Of a DNA stretch of 64,000 bases, positions 1 through 11,034 are shown piece by piece. Numbering within the stretch: the stretch's first letter is position 1; each line of letters opens with the position of its first letter. The notes beneath the pieces were generated by a model. It did not search any database and had not been told where the DNA came from. It saw only the letters and a list, made by a program, of their open reading frames with translations. A program made the translations under genes and the position numbers. Origin of the DNA: Cryptocoryne crispatula var. balansae (lineage: Eukaryota > Streptophyta > Magnoliopsida > Alismatales > Araceae); the NCBI GenBank assembly GCA_036172225.1, contig CM069935.1, positions 13,737,297 through 13,801,296 of the forward strand, written 5' to 3'.

Positions 1-1062
1 CCCTAGTTTTTAGGCCGGATGAGACCGTCTGTTCTCCTATAAATTAACTCTGATTCCAGTCGTTCCAAAGGCATGAGCACGACCCCACAGGCATCTCAAG
101 ATGTCCAAACTCCCTCCTGCATTGATTTTTTAATTTTTAGAGAGAGAATTTCGAGTTTTTAGAGAGAGAAAAGTCGGTTCAAGAGAGAGGAAGGTTGTTC
201 TTCAGGAGATCAGCCAGGTCTCTCTTCTGCGGCCTCTACAGAAGTTTGTGGACGTATTATGTCCAAGATTTCTTCATCAAAGTTCTTCATCTCCAAGTCT
301 TGTTGAGTTTGCATTAGACGGAACATGATTCCATTGTCTGGGCTGGTCGTGACAATCGCAGAAGCAAAGTCGCGCTTGGCAGATCCTGGATTTCTGCTCG
401 GCTTTTTCGACAACCCAAATTTGGCTATATCTTTCTCTATTCAACTCAGAATCTTTCAGTTCTTTTTCCTATCTCTTTGTTTAGTGATTCTCCATCCTCC
501 TATAATTTGTTTACATTTTTTTGCATTACTTTTATTCTGTTATTCCGAAAAATAAAAAAGGGGGTTAGAGATAACTCGAATCCGGTTAGTTTCTAGTCAA
601 TTGTGTGTTTTATGTTATTCTCTTTACATATACTCCACCTTGTTTAGTTCTAATAGTCTCTTTCACTTGTTTGTTTGTCTAGTTGCATAGAATATCAAGC
701 ACCCACCGCTTGAGGACTCTTCTTCATCGGCCGGCCGAAGAAGGAGAAGCTTTAACTCACATTCTTCACGCTAAGGTACACACGGTCATTTTAATTCTAT
801 AAATCAGAACCCACAGTTCCTGGCGACCACATGTCTTAATTTCTTTCTTCTCACCCTCTTCCCACATGACCCGAACCGTCTCTTTGGTGATCGAGCGATG
901 CCAAGGGATGAAAGTTCGGGGATCAATGTGAGTGTGGGACCGAGGTGAGAGTTGCTCTCCGAGCTTTATTCCTTTATTTTCTCATCCCCTCTTGAGGTGA
1001 CGATCTAGGTTCACGGACTTCCGTGAAAAAGAGAAGACCCAGTCGAATTTTCAGAGTCGACA
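1..1062 (+). repeat. 5' LTR of element A, 3' part only
   Basis: This stretch aligns end to end with 10989-12052 of the downstream LTR: TATA region, the CGGCCGGCCG segment near 730, the GCTAAGGTACACACG motif near 772, and the terminal GTCGACA at 1056-1062. Gag sequence follows immediately, with no primer binding site between, so a deletion has joined the LTR end to mid-gag. The short reading frames here (for example at 325-555) recur in the other LTR only because the LTR is repeated; they are not genes. Confidence 0.88.
38..45 (+). promoter_or_regulatory. TATA box of the element A 5' LTR
   Basis: TATAAATT preceded by CTCC and followed by a GAGAGA-rich leader. The same motif in the same context sits at 11027-11034 in the 3' LTR, marking the U3/R transcription start region. 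Confidence 0.6.
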
Positions 1063-2114
1063 CCCAGCAACCTCGTCAACCTACCTACAATAGGGCACCG
1101 CCACCACCTAATCAAGCACCACGAAGGGGAGGTCCTAGGAGAGAGAACTACCAACAACTCCCTTACTCCTTGACCAACATCTTCAATGTACTCATGGCGG
1201 AGAAACAGTTGGAATTGCCCAAGAAAAGAGAGGTTTGGCCAACAAATGTAGATATGTCCCGATACTGTGCTTACCACCGATGTCCTGGTCACACTGTAGA
1301 AGTGTGTTTTCAATTAAAGGATTACATCCATGATCTGAATGACCAAGGCAGCATTGATTGGGCCCAAATGGGGGAATGCATAGAGGCAATGAAGACTAGG
1401 CAGCAGCAGCGACAGCGTCCACCGGCTCAACCTCAACAACAACCTGGCTTGGGGATTGTTCAGAGTCCGCTCCCATTACATGCTCCCGCTCCAGCACCAG
1501 CACCAGCACATACAAACCCTGGAATTGGTCTAGTATACTCCATTGTCCAGGGAGATGCCAACCGTGCTCAAGGTTGGTAACTAGAAAACCAAAATGCAAC
1601 CATGCCTATCAACCCAGCTAGGCCTCCTGCTAGGAACCCTCCTAGACAAATAATCCGTGCACCTTCTACTCCACAACAACCACCAAGTTCAATAACCCAA
1701 CCACTGGCCGCCACTTCTTCTCGCCGACTCATCATTAGGCCAGCCCCCTCCTTAACTACACCTCCTTCAACCATTGCTACACACCGGCCCTTGCTCATCC
1801 GACCACCACAATCACCACCAAACCTGAACCCCCAGCCTATGAGCTCTGTCACTCCAAAACCTCAACCTATCATACCATCAACCCCACAACCTCCCACATT
1901 ACCAACACTTTCATCAGCCACTCCTGCACCTCGGCATCTTCTTATCAGGCCACCAGTATCACCATCACTACCACCTCCAAATCCTACCCCTCTACCCATA
2001 AAACCAATCATCCCAAAACCACCAATCCCATTGCCTACCATACCTGCACCTACACCACCTGTTCCACCACAGTCCACCCCAGTTAACCCATCACCTCTAC
2101 CGACCGCCAAATAG
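1063..2114 (+). pseudogene. gag: Element A gag, C-terminal half (nucleocapsid and proline-rich tail)
   Basis: Gag packages the element RNA into virus-like particles. What remains starts abruptly after the LTR end in a Gln/Pro-rich stretch, then a single zinc knuckle CAYHRCPGHTVEVC at 1266-1307 of the C-x2-H-x4-H-x4-C type, then a long Pro/Thr/Ser-rich tail. The frame is continuous from 1023 to 2114 apart from one in-frame TAA at 1578. The N-terminal capsid part present in element C (50484-51374) is missing here. A frame change near 2115 leads into the protease module. The knuckle and the conserved block around it match element C closely, so identity as gag is firm although the protein is broken. 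Confidence 0.85.
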
Positions 2115-2119
2115 CCCCG

Positions 2120-3330
2120 ATGCTTCGGAGTGGGAGGATGTTCCAGTGGCTCTTTCCCCGAGCCGGTACTCAACCACATGATCCAGTGGAGGAGGAACAA
2201 GTAGAAGAACCGTTGCCGGGCACGGCGTATGATTTGTTGAAACGTTTAGATAAGACACCGGCCCATATTTCCATACTTGAGTTGATCAAAGGATCAAAGG
2301 TGCACCAGGAGATTCTACAGCAGTACTTGCAAAGGGTCAGGGTGAGTGAAGATCTCCCACCTGAGAAGATCACTACAGTGTTAGCCCTAGAAGTGAGCAC
2401 CCAACACTCACTTTCTCTCAGGAAGAATTCGCAGATACAGAGGTCAGGAGATATGCTTTGCATGTGGCCGTTATCATCTGTAATATTGAAGTAAAATCAT
2501 GTTTAGTTGACACTAGAGCTTCTATCAACGTTATGCCGCCAGAAACTTTGCAGTTGTGCGGCATTTCTGAACAACAAATCAAGCCATCCTGTGCCATGGT
2601 GACGGCCTATGACAACTCCAAGAAGTCTACACGTGGGGTGGTCACTCTGGAGGTTAAACTTGGACCATGTACAATCACAACGATTTTCATGTTCTAGAAT
2701 TGGATCCAACTTTTCGGGCTATACTTGGGAGGCCATACTTGGAGGCAATAGGAACTGTGGCTTCAACAAACCACCAGTGCATAAAATTTCCCTTTAAAGG
2801 ACAGGTGGTCAAGGTGACTAGCATGCCTATAAGGTATGAGATGAATAATACTACTTTTACATCACCCCTTGGTTTGTCAATACAACCCCAAATCTCAGTG
2901 GGAGAATTACCAGAAGTCAGATGCATGAACGCCTCTCTACCCGATACAGTGGGATGGCGGAAGATGATAAAACTGGGCTATCAGCCTAGAAAAGGTTTAG
3001 GCAAGGATCTTCAAGGAATCACTCAGCCGATTCAAACTGTGAAAAGGCCACGCAGGCAGTGGTTGGGATACGAAGTTGAATCCATCCCAAGGAGGATCTT
3101 CCAGCCAGTATATGCCATGGGACTCCACGCATTCTTTATCAAAGGGGAGACCATGATGATGGCTGAAGATGACAAGAGTTCTATGATAGCTATCAAAAGA
3201 AGAAAGGCTCCAAATGAAGAAGAAGACTTGGAAGATCTATGCTTATCTTTGACTCGTTTGTTCTCAAGTGGGGAAGAGCACCAGGAACCACTCGAGGGCA
3301 GACCAATCCTGGATCATCTAGTTAAGCATG
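2120..3330 (+). pseudogene. pro: Element A protease module with G-patch
   Basis: This is the aspartic protease that cleaves the Gag-Pol polyprotein. The segment starts with a helical linker (2216-2400, containing KTPAHISILELIKGS), a block I recognise from Ogre-type gag-pro junctions. Protease follows: the active-site region reads LVDTRAS, Asp at 2509-2511, where the usual Gly after D-T/S is Arg. The flap-distal ILGRP motif is at about 2719-2733. A G-patch-like motif with GYQPRKGLGKDLQG lies at about 2975-3018, an RNA-binding element typical of this lineage. Two frameshifts, near 2410 and 2690, break it. The Gly-to-Arg change would itself inactivate the enzyme. Confidence 0.82.
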
Positions 3331-3741
3331 TTACCCAAGTCAAAACCATTCCACGAGGCCCAAATAAAACAATCTCATGTTTGAACCTCGTACCATTGTT
3401 TCTAGATCTTTTGGATGGGCTTAAGAGCCCACTTACCCACTTTGGGCCCATGTGCCTTCTTCAACCTTCCACTCTTACTGGGCCAGCTTGCCCATTTACT
3501 TCCCTCATCAACTTCAGAACTGAGGGCCTTTCCCAACATGGGCTCACATGCCCATTTATTTCTAAGATCGGGTCAACGTACCCGTTTACTTTTTTTATCA
3601 GTTTTGGACCCACGTGTCCACTTTCTGTTACCATTGGGCCCACGAGCCCCTTTTTCCCATTTATCCTTAAGTTTTTCTTTCTATTAATTCAGTTATCTTC
3701 TAGCAAATCCCGAGTCATGCTGACTCATTCTATCTTTTTAC
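3331..3741 (+). other. Protease-RT spacer with palindrome array, possible intron
   Basis: An open frame crosses this stretch (2667-3773), but the composition changes to pyrimidine-rich and repetitive. Between 3446 and 3652 there are six short palindromic units about 30-60 bp apart, such as GGGCCCATGTGCC, GGGCTCACATGCCC, GGACCCACGTGTCC and GGGCCCACGAGCCC, separated by TTTACT-rich spacers. Ogre-type elements are known to carry an intron between protease and RT. A plausible acceptor, CTTCTAG, ends at 3701, but I cannot place a convincing donor. Confidence 0.5.
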
Positions 3742-6700
3742 TTGAAATTCTCAAAAAAAAACGTCTTCACTGAAACTCACATTTCCATCGAGGAGACGTC
3801 TCTACTCATCCCAGAGGGTGCTCCCAATCAAGGATCCCCCTTTTCTGAATCATTGATCGATTTACTCGATCCTCCCTCCACTATAAATACCACCTTTCCA
3901 GCTTTATCTTCAGTTGGTCAAGTTAGGTTAAGAAATAGGAAAGTCAGGGGTAAACGAGTTCCGAATAGATATTTGAAACAATTGGTATAGAAATGTGTAG
4001 AGTATGCAAGGCTGCCAAACTTTTTAGGGAATACCATCCAGCAAGATGAAATCCAATATGAGGATGAGCATAACATAGATCATACTTTGGGAGTATATGA
4101 GGTGGTATCAGAGAAGGATCCCGAATCCAATGATGAAATCGAGGACTTGGCTGATGCATATGCATCTGGACTTAGAAGATTTGAGGAACCATCAGCCACA
4201 GGGAATGAACCAACCAAGGAACTGAATTTAGGAACTCTGTAAGATCCTAAGACTATCCTCATCAGTGCAAACCTCACTCCCTCACAAGAACAACGTTTGA
4301 TCAAAGTGTTGGAAGAATATAAGGACACGTTCGCATGGACATATAAAGACATGCCGGGATTAGATAATTCATTGGTTGAACATAGATTAACCTTGAAACC
4401 TGGAACTACCCCAGTTAAACAAAAGCTCCGGAGGTTCCACCCTGATATTGCACTCAAAATGAAAGAAAAGGTCGACAAACTACACCAAGCAAAATTTATT
4501 AAAGTTTTCCTATATCCGCAATGGGTGGCTAACATAGTCCATATTATGAAGAAGGATGGACGAGTTCGAATTTGTATAGACCTCAGGGACTTGAACCGAG
4601 GGTGTCCTAAGGATGATTTCCCTTTACCTCATATCGATGTTTTGGTTGATAACACAACTGGATTTGAAATGCTTTCATTCATGGACGGCTATTCTGGATA
4701 CAATCAGATCCGGTTAGCTGAGGAGGACCAAGAGAAGACCTCGTTCACTACACCTTGGGGAACATATTGCTATGTTGTCATGCCCTTTGGGTTAAAGAAT
4801 GCTGGTGCTACATATCAGAGGGCTATGATGGCTATCTTTCATGACATGATGCACACCCTTGTAGAGGTGTATGTGGATGATTTGGTTATCAAGTCCAAGA
4901 GTCGGGAAGATCATTCTTAGGTGTTAAGAAAAGTTTTGCAACGGGCTAGAGAATACAAGCTCAAAATGAACCCTAAGAAGTGCACATTTGGAGTTTCATC
5001 AGGAAAACTACTTGGGTTCATAGTAAGCAAAAGGGGCACAGAGATCAACCCAAACAAGGCCAAAGAAATTATTGGTATGCCTCCCCCGAAGAATATGAAA
5101 GAGCTTCGAGGATTGATTGAGAGACTACAATTTGTCCGCCGGTTTATCTCACAACATTCCCAAAGGTGTAAACCTTTCTATGAGTTAACCAAGGCGGGAG
5201 CCGAGTTTAAATGGGATTCGAAGTGCCAGGAGGCGTTTGATGGGTTAAAAACATACCTGGCAAGTCCCCCTATACTTAGACCACCAATTCCTGACAAGCC
5301 CTTGGTCCACTACATTTCGGTTCTCGTGAACTCTCTTGGAGCAGTCCTTGCACAAGTTGATGAAGAGGGGAAAGAACGAGCTACTTATTACTTGTCTAAG
5401 ATGTTTGATGTTTGTGAGCTGAAGTACACTGTGGTAAAAAAGACCTATGCTGCTCTTGTTTGGGTGGTTTAGAAACTCAAGCATTATTTTCTTGCTCACC
5501 AAGTCAAGCTCATTGCTCGTATCAATCCTATCAAGTTTCTGTTAGAGAAGACAGTCTTGACTGATCGGTTAGGGCGATGGCAGAGTTTTTTATCCCAATT
5601 TGATATCACTTATGTCCCACAGAAGGCAATTAAGGGCTATGCTATTGCTGAACACCTTGCCCACCATCCCATACCCATCTTTGACCCAGTCCGGTCAGAG
5701 TTCCTGGATGACGAACTAATGTCAGTCCGATCTTCCAATCTTTGGACATTATATTTTGATGGGGCTCTGAACTCTCATGGTAGAGGGATAGGTATTGTCC
5801 TTCTATCACCTGAAGGCGTCACCATTCCACAGGCTTTTCAGCATAACTTTCCATCAACCAACAACATAGCTGAGTATGAAGCCTTGCTGGCTGGGCTGGG
5901 AGCTACTCATTTCCATGGTGCCACCGAATTGAGAGTGATAGGTGATAGTCAATTGATCCTACGCCAAGTCCTATCCAAATACCGAACTTCCCATCCGAAC
6001 CTCAAACCCTACCAAGAGCTCACCCCCTACTACATCAAGCTATTCTTCAAACTCACCTTTGTCCATGTCCCCCGTTCTCAGAATATCCTCGCCGATGCCT
6101 TAGCTTCACTAGCTTCATCTCTATCTGTCCAGCTAGGCAGGCAAGTGCGGACTATCCACATCTGTTGGAGGACAATTCCGGCAATTGAGGATGGATGTTT
6201 CTTGAAGGTTAAGGAGAGGTTCAACATAAAGGAACACTTGGAACATAAAGAAGAAATCTCTCTAATTGAGTTGGAAGAATTAGAAGAAGGTGAGAGACCA
6301 TGGTATGATGAGATTGCGAGGTATTACCAAGATTAGTCATACCCGCCTGGATCAACCACCAAGGAAAAGAAGGCAATCAGAAGAGTATCCCAGAGGTATA
6401 TAATCCTAGGAGGAGTGCTCTATAAGAGAAGCCTAAGTGGAATCTTACTCAGGTGTCTTGATGAAGAAGAACCCGAGTTGGTGCTGAAGGAAGCACATTC
6501 TGGAGTGTGTGGTGGTCATGTGAATGCCCAAGCCCTTGCTAAGAAAATCATCCGACAAGGGTATTATTGGCCAACTCTAGAAGAAGACTGCTCCATCTTT
6601 GTCCGGCACTGTCATTCATGTCAACTTCATGCTGACAAGATTCACTCCCCCGCATCTTCCCTTCATCCGATTCATGCCCCATGGCCTTTCGCCATGTGGG

Positions 6701-7560
6701 CTTTTGATATCATTGGCCCCTTGAGTGACCTTAACTCGGAAATGGACTCAAAATCATTCATTCTGACGGCAACGAAATACTTCACAAAGTGATTTGAAGC
6801 GGAAGCATTCGTGGAGATTAAAGCGTCAACAGTCTGCTCCCTCATCAAGTGCAACATCTTGGCAAGGTTCTAGATCCCCAGCGACATCATCACCGATAAT
6901 GGGCCACAATTTCTTTCTCAAGATCTGCGTGATCTTTGCAACAAGTATCGCATTTCATTGCATCATTCATCACCATACTATCCTCAAGGCAATGGTCAAG
7001 CAGAAGCCACCAATAAAACCTTAATCAAAATCATCAAGAAATCTTGTAAGTCTAGTAAATTTGCCGACTGGCTTGATAAGCTTGTAGATGCTCTATGGGC
7101 TTATCGTACTTCTGTAAGGACTCCCACTGGACAAACCCTATATGCTTTGGCATATGGGATGGAAGCAGTGGTCCCCTACGAAGTATTACTTCCATCTCTC
7201 TAAGTTCTGCTCGACAGGGATATTCTTGTTGATGAGAGACGAGAATCTCTCCTTGCACAGCTTGAACTCTTGGATGAAAGAAGGCTAGCCGCCGCCGAGC
7301 ATGCCCGGACTTATCAGAATAGACCCAAAAGGTTTTATCAAAAGAGGGTGGTCGAGAGAAAATTCGAGATCGGTGAGATGGTAGTCAAATGCATATTTGT
7401 TAAGCCAGGGGGTCCCCGCTCCAAGTTGCAACCTAACTAGGAAGGGCCTTTTGTAATCACTGAAAAGTATCCAAGTAATGCATATGAATTGACTAATGCA
7501 GATGGAGAAAAATTGAATCATCCTTGGAATGGAGTTTACCTCAAAAAGTACTTTCCATAA
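3742..7560 (+). pseudogene. pol: Element A pol: RT, RNase H, second RNase H, integrase
   Basis: One reading frame runs from 3742 to a TAA at 7558-7560, interrupted by stops at 3988, 4240, 4918, 5470, 6334, 6790, 6871, 7201 and near 7438. RT covers about 4290-5250 with the catalytic YVDD at 4870-4881. A first RNase H follows at about 5290-5560. A second, archaeal-type RNase H begins with LYFDGALNSHGRG near 5750 and includes a conserved GDSQL near 5942; this duplication is known for Tat elements. Integrase has the HHCC zinc site (6496-6630) and the catalytic triad Asp in WAFDIIGPL near 6704, Asp at 6895 and Glu at 7003. There is no chromodomain after the C-terminal domain. Several stops replace Trp codons. 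Element B pol (46936-49210) is a close homologue. Confidence 0.92.
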
Positions 7561-8152
7561 AAATGGAGAAACCACTGGTATAATCTCAATTCATCGATCC
7601 TAGGTTGCTCGTGAGAAGTCAAGGGTAGGTACCATCCTACACACACAACACCTCCCAAGGATGGGGCCGTCTCAGAGGGTGCAAAATAGGTGCCAAAAGA
7701 TGGGCAATGAACCCCTCAGGTTAGAAAAAAAGAAAAATGATCAACCTATCTGAATGAGTACCTAGAATGATAGTCAAGGCAAAAGGCACTAAAAGATGGG
7801 CAATGTCCCCATGGGTCAAAAAAAAAAACTGTCCAAATATGCGCCACATAGAAAAGAGTAAAAAAATAGGAAAAACCCAAAGAGGCCGAACCCCAATGGG
7901 TAATTTGAGTGAGAGTAGACAAATCCCTCTTAACATCCTCAAACCCTATCAAGGACTTCCTCTATACTCCTCCTCCTTAAACCCCTTGGGTAGGGTAAAC
8001 CGACCAAATCCAGGTGGAATCCAAGCCGATCAAAGGAAGAAGGTTAGAAGGATTCTAGGTAGGAAACTTTATTTTTGCACGTGGCATCTACCACTTGAGT
8101 CTTGACAAACCCCAAAGACCGATGAATTGTCTCAAATACCAGCATTTTCTCC

Positions 8153-8375
8153 ATAAAAAAAGTGAATATTTCCAAAAGTCCAAAAAAAAGAAGAATATAT
8201 TTCAAAAAACCAAAAAATGCATATTTCAAAAACCCAAAAAAATGAATATTTCAAAAATCCAAAAAATTGCATATTTCAAAATCCAAAGAAATACATATTT
8301 CAAAAATCCCAAAAAAATTGAATACTTTTGAAAATCCAAAGAAAGTGAATATTTTTAAGAAAACCAAAAAAAATG
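8153..8375 (+). repeat. A-rich tandem repeat, unit about 25-30 bp
   Basis: About eight degenerate copies of a unit like AAAAATCCAAAAAATGCATAT followed by TTC. The unit is recognisable by the alternating CCAAA and (G/C)AATATTTC blocks. A T-rich counterpart sits in the same relative place of element B (45950-46112), so it is part of the element rather than host DNA. Confidence 0.75.
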
Positions 8376-8472
8376 CTCAGCCATGATCATTGCCTTAGCT
8401 ACCTCCATGTTTATTTGATTGTCATGCATATTTCCATTGCTACATTACATATCCATTTTTTTTACTTTAATT

Positions 8473-8784
8473 ACCTTGTTAAGAAGGCTCTTCCCCTTTG
8501 ACCTAAGTCAAAGTTGACCGTAATAGGCAAAGGGATGAGTCATGGTGAAGATCTAATCCCCTTTCTATCAAGTGTTTCAGGCATTTCAATGTTGGAGAGG
8601 AGAGGATTCCCACCACGATAGGTAAGTTCTCTCAACTCTTACCTCATTTCATTTAAGTCATTTGTTTTATTCCACCTTGTTAAGAAGGCTCCTCCCTTTG
8701 TCTCAAAATCAAGACAAACGATATACCGGCAAAGGGATGAGTCATGATGAAAATTTAATCATCTTTGATAAGTGTTTTCAGGGG
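8473..8784 (+). repeat. Direct duplication, period 201 bp
   Basis: ACCTTGTTAAGAAGGCTC occurs at 8473 and again at 8674. Each copy is followed by GCAAAGGGATGAGTCATG and by a TCAAGTGTTT/TAAGTGTTTTCAGG end. The shared unit is roughly 105-110 bp, with unrelated sequence between. Confidence 0.75.
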
Positions 8785-9384
8785 CCATCAGGCAACCTTT
8801 TAAGTCCAACAGGTGAATTGGTGAGATCAGTGTTCACCAAGGAACGTCATGCCAACCTTGTGGCGAAAAGAGAGGAAGCACTACATATCATGGTGTTGTA
8901 TTCCGTCAGAAGGCAAGACAAGGATGGACCAGAGATACTGATGAATCAGGCAGTCGATGCAAGTTGATAGACCACGCCTGAAGACTTCATTCAAATCCAC
9001 ATTCTCATAAATCTCACATCATCACCATCACTTCATTTTTGCACTTTACATCACTCTTACTATCTGTCACCTAGGTATGTTAGGTCCATTTGATACATAT
9101 TATATGCATTAATGTTGAAGACCTTGAGAGTGAAAATGACTAGGCCCGAGGTCCCCTTCAACAAAGTCTACAACGACATGGTCATTTCTTCACTCTCACG
9201 GATAAGCCAAAATTGAACATTGGAGGGACGATGGTTCCTAATCGGGTGTCTTGACCTCCAATAGACAATCTATATCTTCAACTATTTTCTACATAATTTT
9301 CTATGTTTTCAGATCCATCTCCTTTTCATTCTTCATCATTACTAATTTTATCCTTTCATGTTTTATTCTTTTCTTTCTATCATT

Positions 9385-9510
9385 TCACCATGTTTTATTC
9401 TTTCCTTTCTTTTTATCCCACCATGTCTTCATTTTATCCCACCATGGCAATTGTCATGCCATTGTTTCTTCTGTCCCTTTATTCTATGTTAGTCCCACCA
9501 TTTATCTTTC
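9385..9510 (+). repeat. Short CCCACCATG-type repeats
   Basis: Several copies of (T)CCCACCATG spaced 14-30 bp apart in a T-rich background. Element C has the same type of array at 56236-56345, so it is a family trait. Confidence 0.6.
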
Positions 9511-10171
9511 AATCCCACTATGGCTTAAGTCTGTTTTGTCGTTTTCCAAATGCTTGATTTTCTGCCAGAGTGTGATTCATGGTTTTCACGATACCCAAGC
9601 AATTTTTTTATGCTTAAAACGAACCCTTTTAGAATGAACTTGAATGAAACTTGAATTTTGGTGATTCATGGTTTCCACTCAGAGTTAAACTGAGTATTTT
9701 GGTGAAATATGAATGAACTTGAGATTCCAAATATGATGGATTGGTATTCTTTTCATTTTAAAATCAATTTCTCTTTTAAAACTTTAACCCATCATAGTAC
9801 AAGAACACCGCAAAGTTCGGGTTGCTGGTTGATGATTTACTTACGAATTCGAGGACTCCTCACCACGCTGAGGGTTGGCTACATTCTTTATCCTTTATCC
9901 TTTAAATTTTCATCTCTCGTGCCAATGGCATGTCTTTTACCAGTCAATTATATGAGGTTTTGATAGAACATGAAAGCGAATTAGAATACTTAGTGAGATT
10001 CATTTTGCTGGATCGGGTAGATAAGTGTGTCTATATCTACACCTTGATGCCACATTTTCAGTCCATCACCATTCTATTCCGCTACATTAATCTACACTCA
10101 CTTGCATTCCATTATAGTTCACTCCGAATCACTCTGCTTCATTACATGTCATTCCCTTACAAAGCCGACAT

Positions 10172-10186
10172 CATGGCGAGGCAAGC
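10172..10186 (+). promoter_or_regulatory. Probable polypurine tract of element A
   Basis: The sequence CATGGCGAGGCAAGC directly precedes the 3' LTR start TGTAGACACG. The same GGCGAGGCAAGC precedes the 3' LTR of element C at 57016-57027 and, reversed, borders the LTR of element B at 44777. It is only moderately purine-rich, so its role as plus-strand primer is inferred from position. Confidence 0.5.
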
Positions 10187-10694
10187 TGTAGACACGCCAA
10201 ATTTGCCTAATTCAGAGCATGAAACTCATGCTTTATAGGTTAACATGTGTGATTGACCTTACAATGATTCCGGGTCTTTTAAAGTTGATTTGGAGCTTCG
10301 CCGAATGAAATCGGATGCTTTCTGAAGTTTTCCGTAAAAAGCCTAATTTCGGAGCGAAAGCCACACGTAAATCGTGTAAACACGAAAATTGGTTGAATGA
10401 CCAATGCCTAATGATTATGCATTGAATGTTATGGTCATATTCACACCCCGGACAAGTTTTGTTGCATGCCGTGCCTTTCCGGTTTGCCGTCGGAGTCATT
10501 TTGACCTGTATCGGATCTTCTGTTCACTGCCATAACTTCCGGACAAAATTCTGAAGTTTTGGAGGGTGTGATGGCTGATTCTATGCTATAGAAAGCTTGT
10601 TCAGCCTGTTATCTTAACAATGCAACAAACAGCGTCGAATTCCGAGTTCGGGAGTGTTCGCAATGGCTTCCGGAAGAAGGACGTGCAAAAACAG

Positions 10695-10985
10695 TCCCAT
10701 GCGCCCGGGTCCCTGGTCACATGCACCCAGGACCCAGGGCACGTGCCCATGCACCCTACTAGTGAGGCACGTGACCTTGTGCCCTCACTTGAGGGCACAT
10801 GCGCCCTACCCTTGAGGCACGAGGGAACCAATTTTTCACCGGGACTCTACCGCTGAACCGATCGACCAGATAAGATCGGATTTTTCGGAAAAAGTGCCAT
10901 GCGCCCCCACTGAGAGGTACATGCTCCCCTCAGTGGGGCACATGCGCCCTGCACCAGGGTGCATGCGCCCTGGGGTAGGGCGCAA
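10695..10985 (+). repeat. GC-rich palindrome array in the element A LTR
   Basis: Repeated short inverted repeats built from GTGCCC/GGGCAC and CACCC/GGGTG words, for example CAGGACCCAGGGCACGTGCC and GCGCCCTGCACCAGGGTGC. The array ends about 40 bp upstream of the LTR TATA box. Analogous arrays with different words occur in every Tat-type LTR in the window. Confidence 0.75.
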
Positions 10986-11026
10986 GGTGGCCTATTTTTT
11001 AGTCTTGATCGCGCCGTTCGTTCTCC

Positions 11027-11034
11027 TATAAATT
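11027..11034 (+). promoter_or_regulatory. TATA box of the element A 3' LTR
   Basis: TATAAATT in the same context as at 38-45, directly downstream of the palindrome array. Confidence 0.6.

Larger units (their letters stand above)
7561..10186 (+). other. Element A 3' non-coding region
   Basis: No credible gene. It holds imperfect direct repeats with GATGGGCAATG at 7696 and 7796, an A-rich tandem array (8153-8375), a 201-bp-period duplication (8473-8784), a block near 9110-9280 that is conserved in element C at 55940-56110, short CCCACCATG repeats at 9385-9510 and a conserved 3' end before the LTR. Long 3' regions with tandem repeats are usual for Ogre/Tat elements. Confidence 0.75.

Noticed and set aside
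325..555. Frames at 325-555 and 11314-11532 encoding similar peptides
   Set aside because: They are similar because both are LTR copies; they lie in untranslated LTR sequence.
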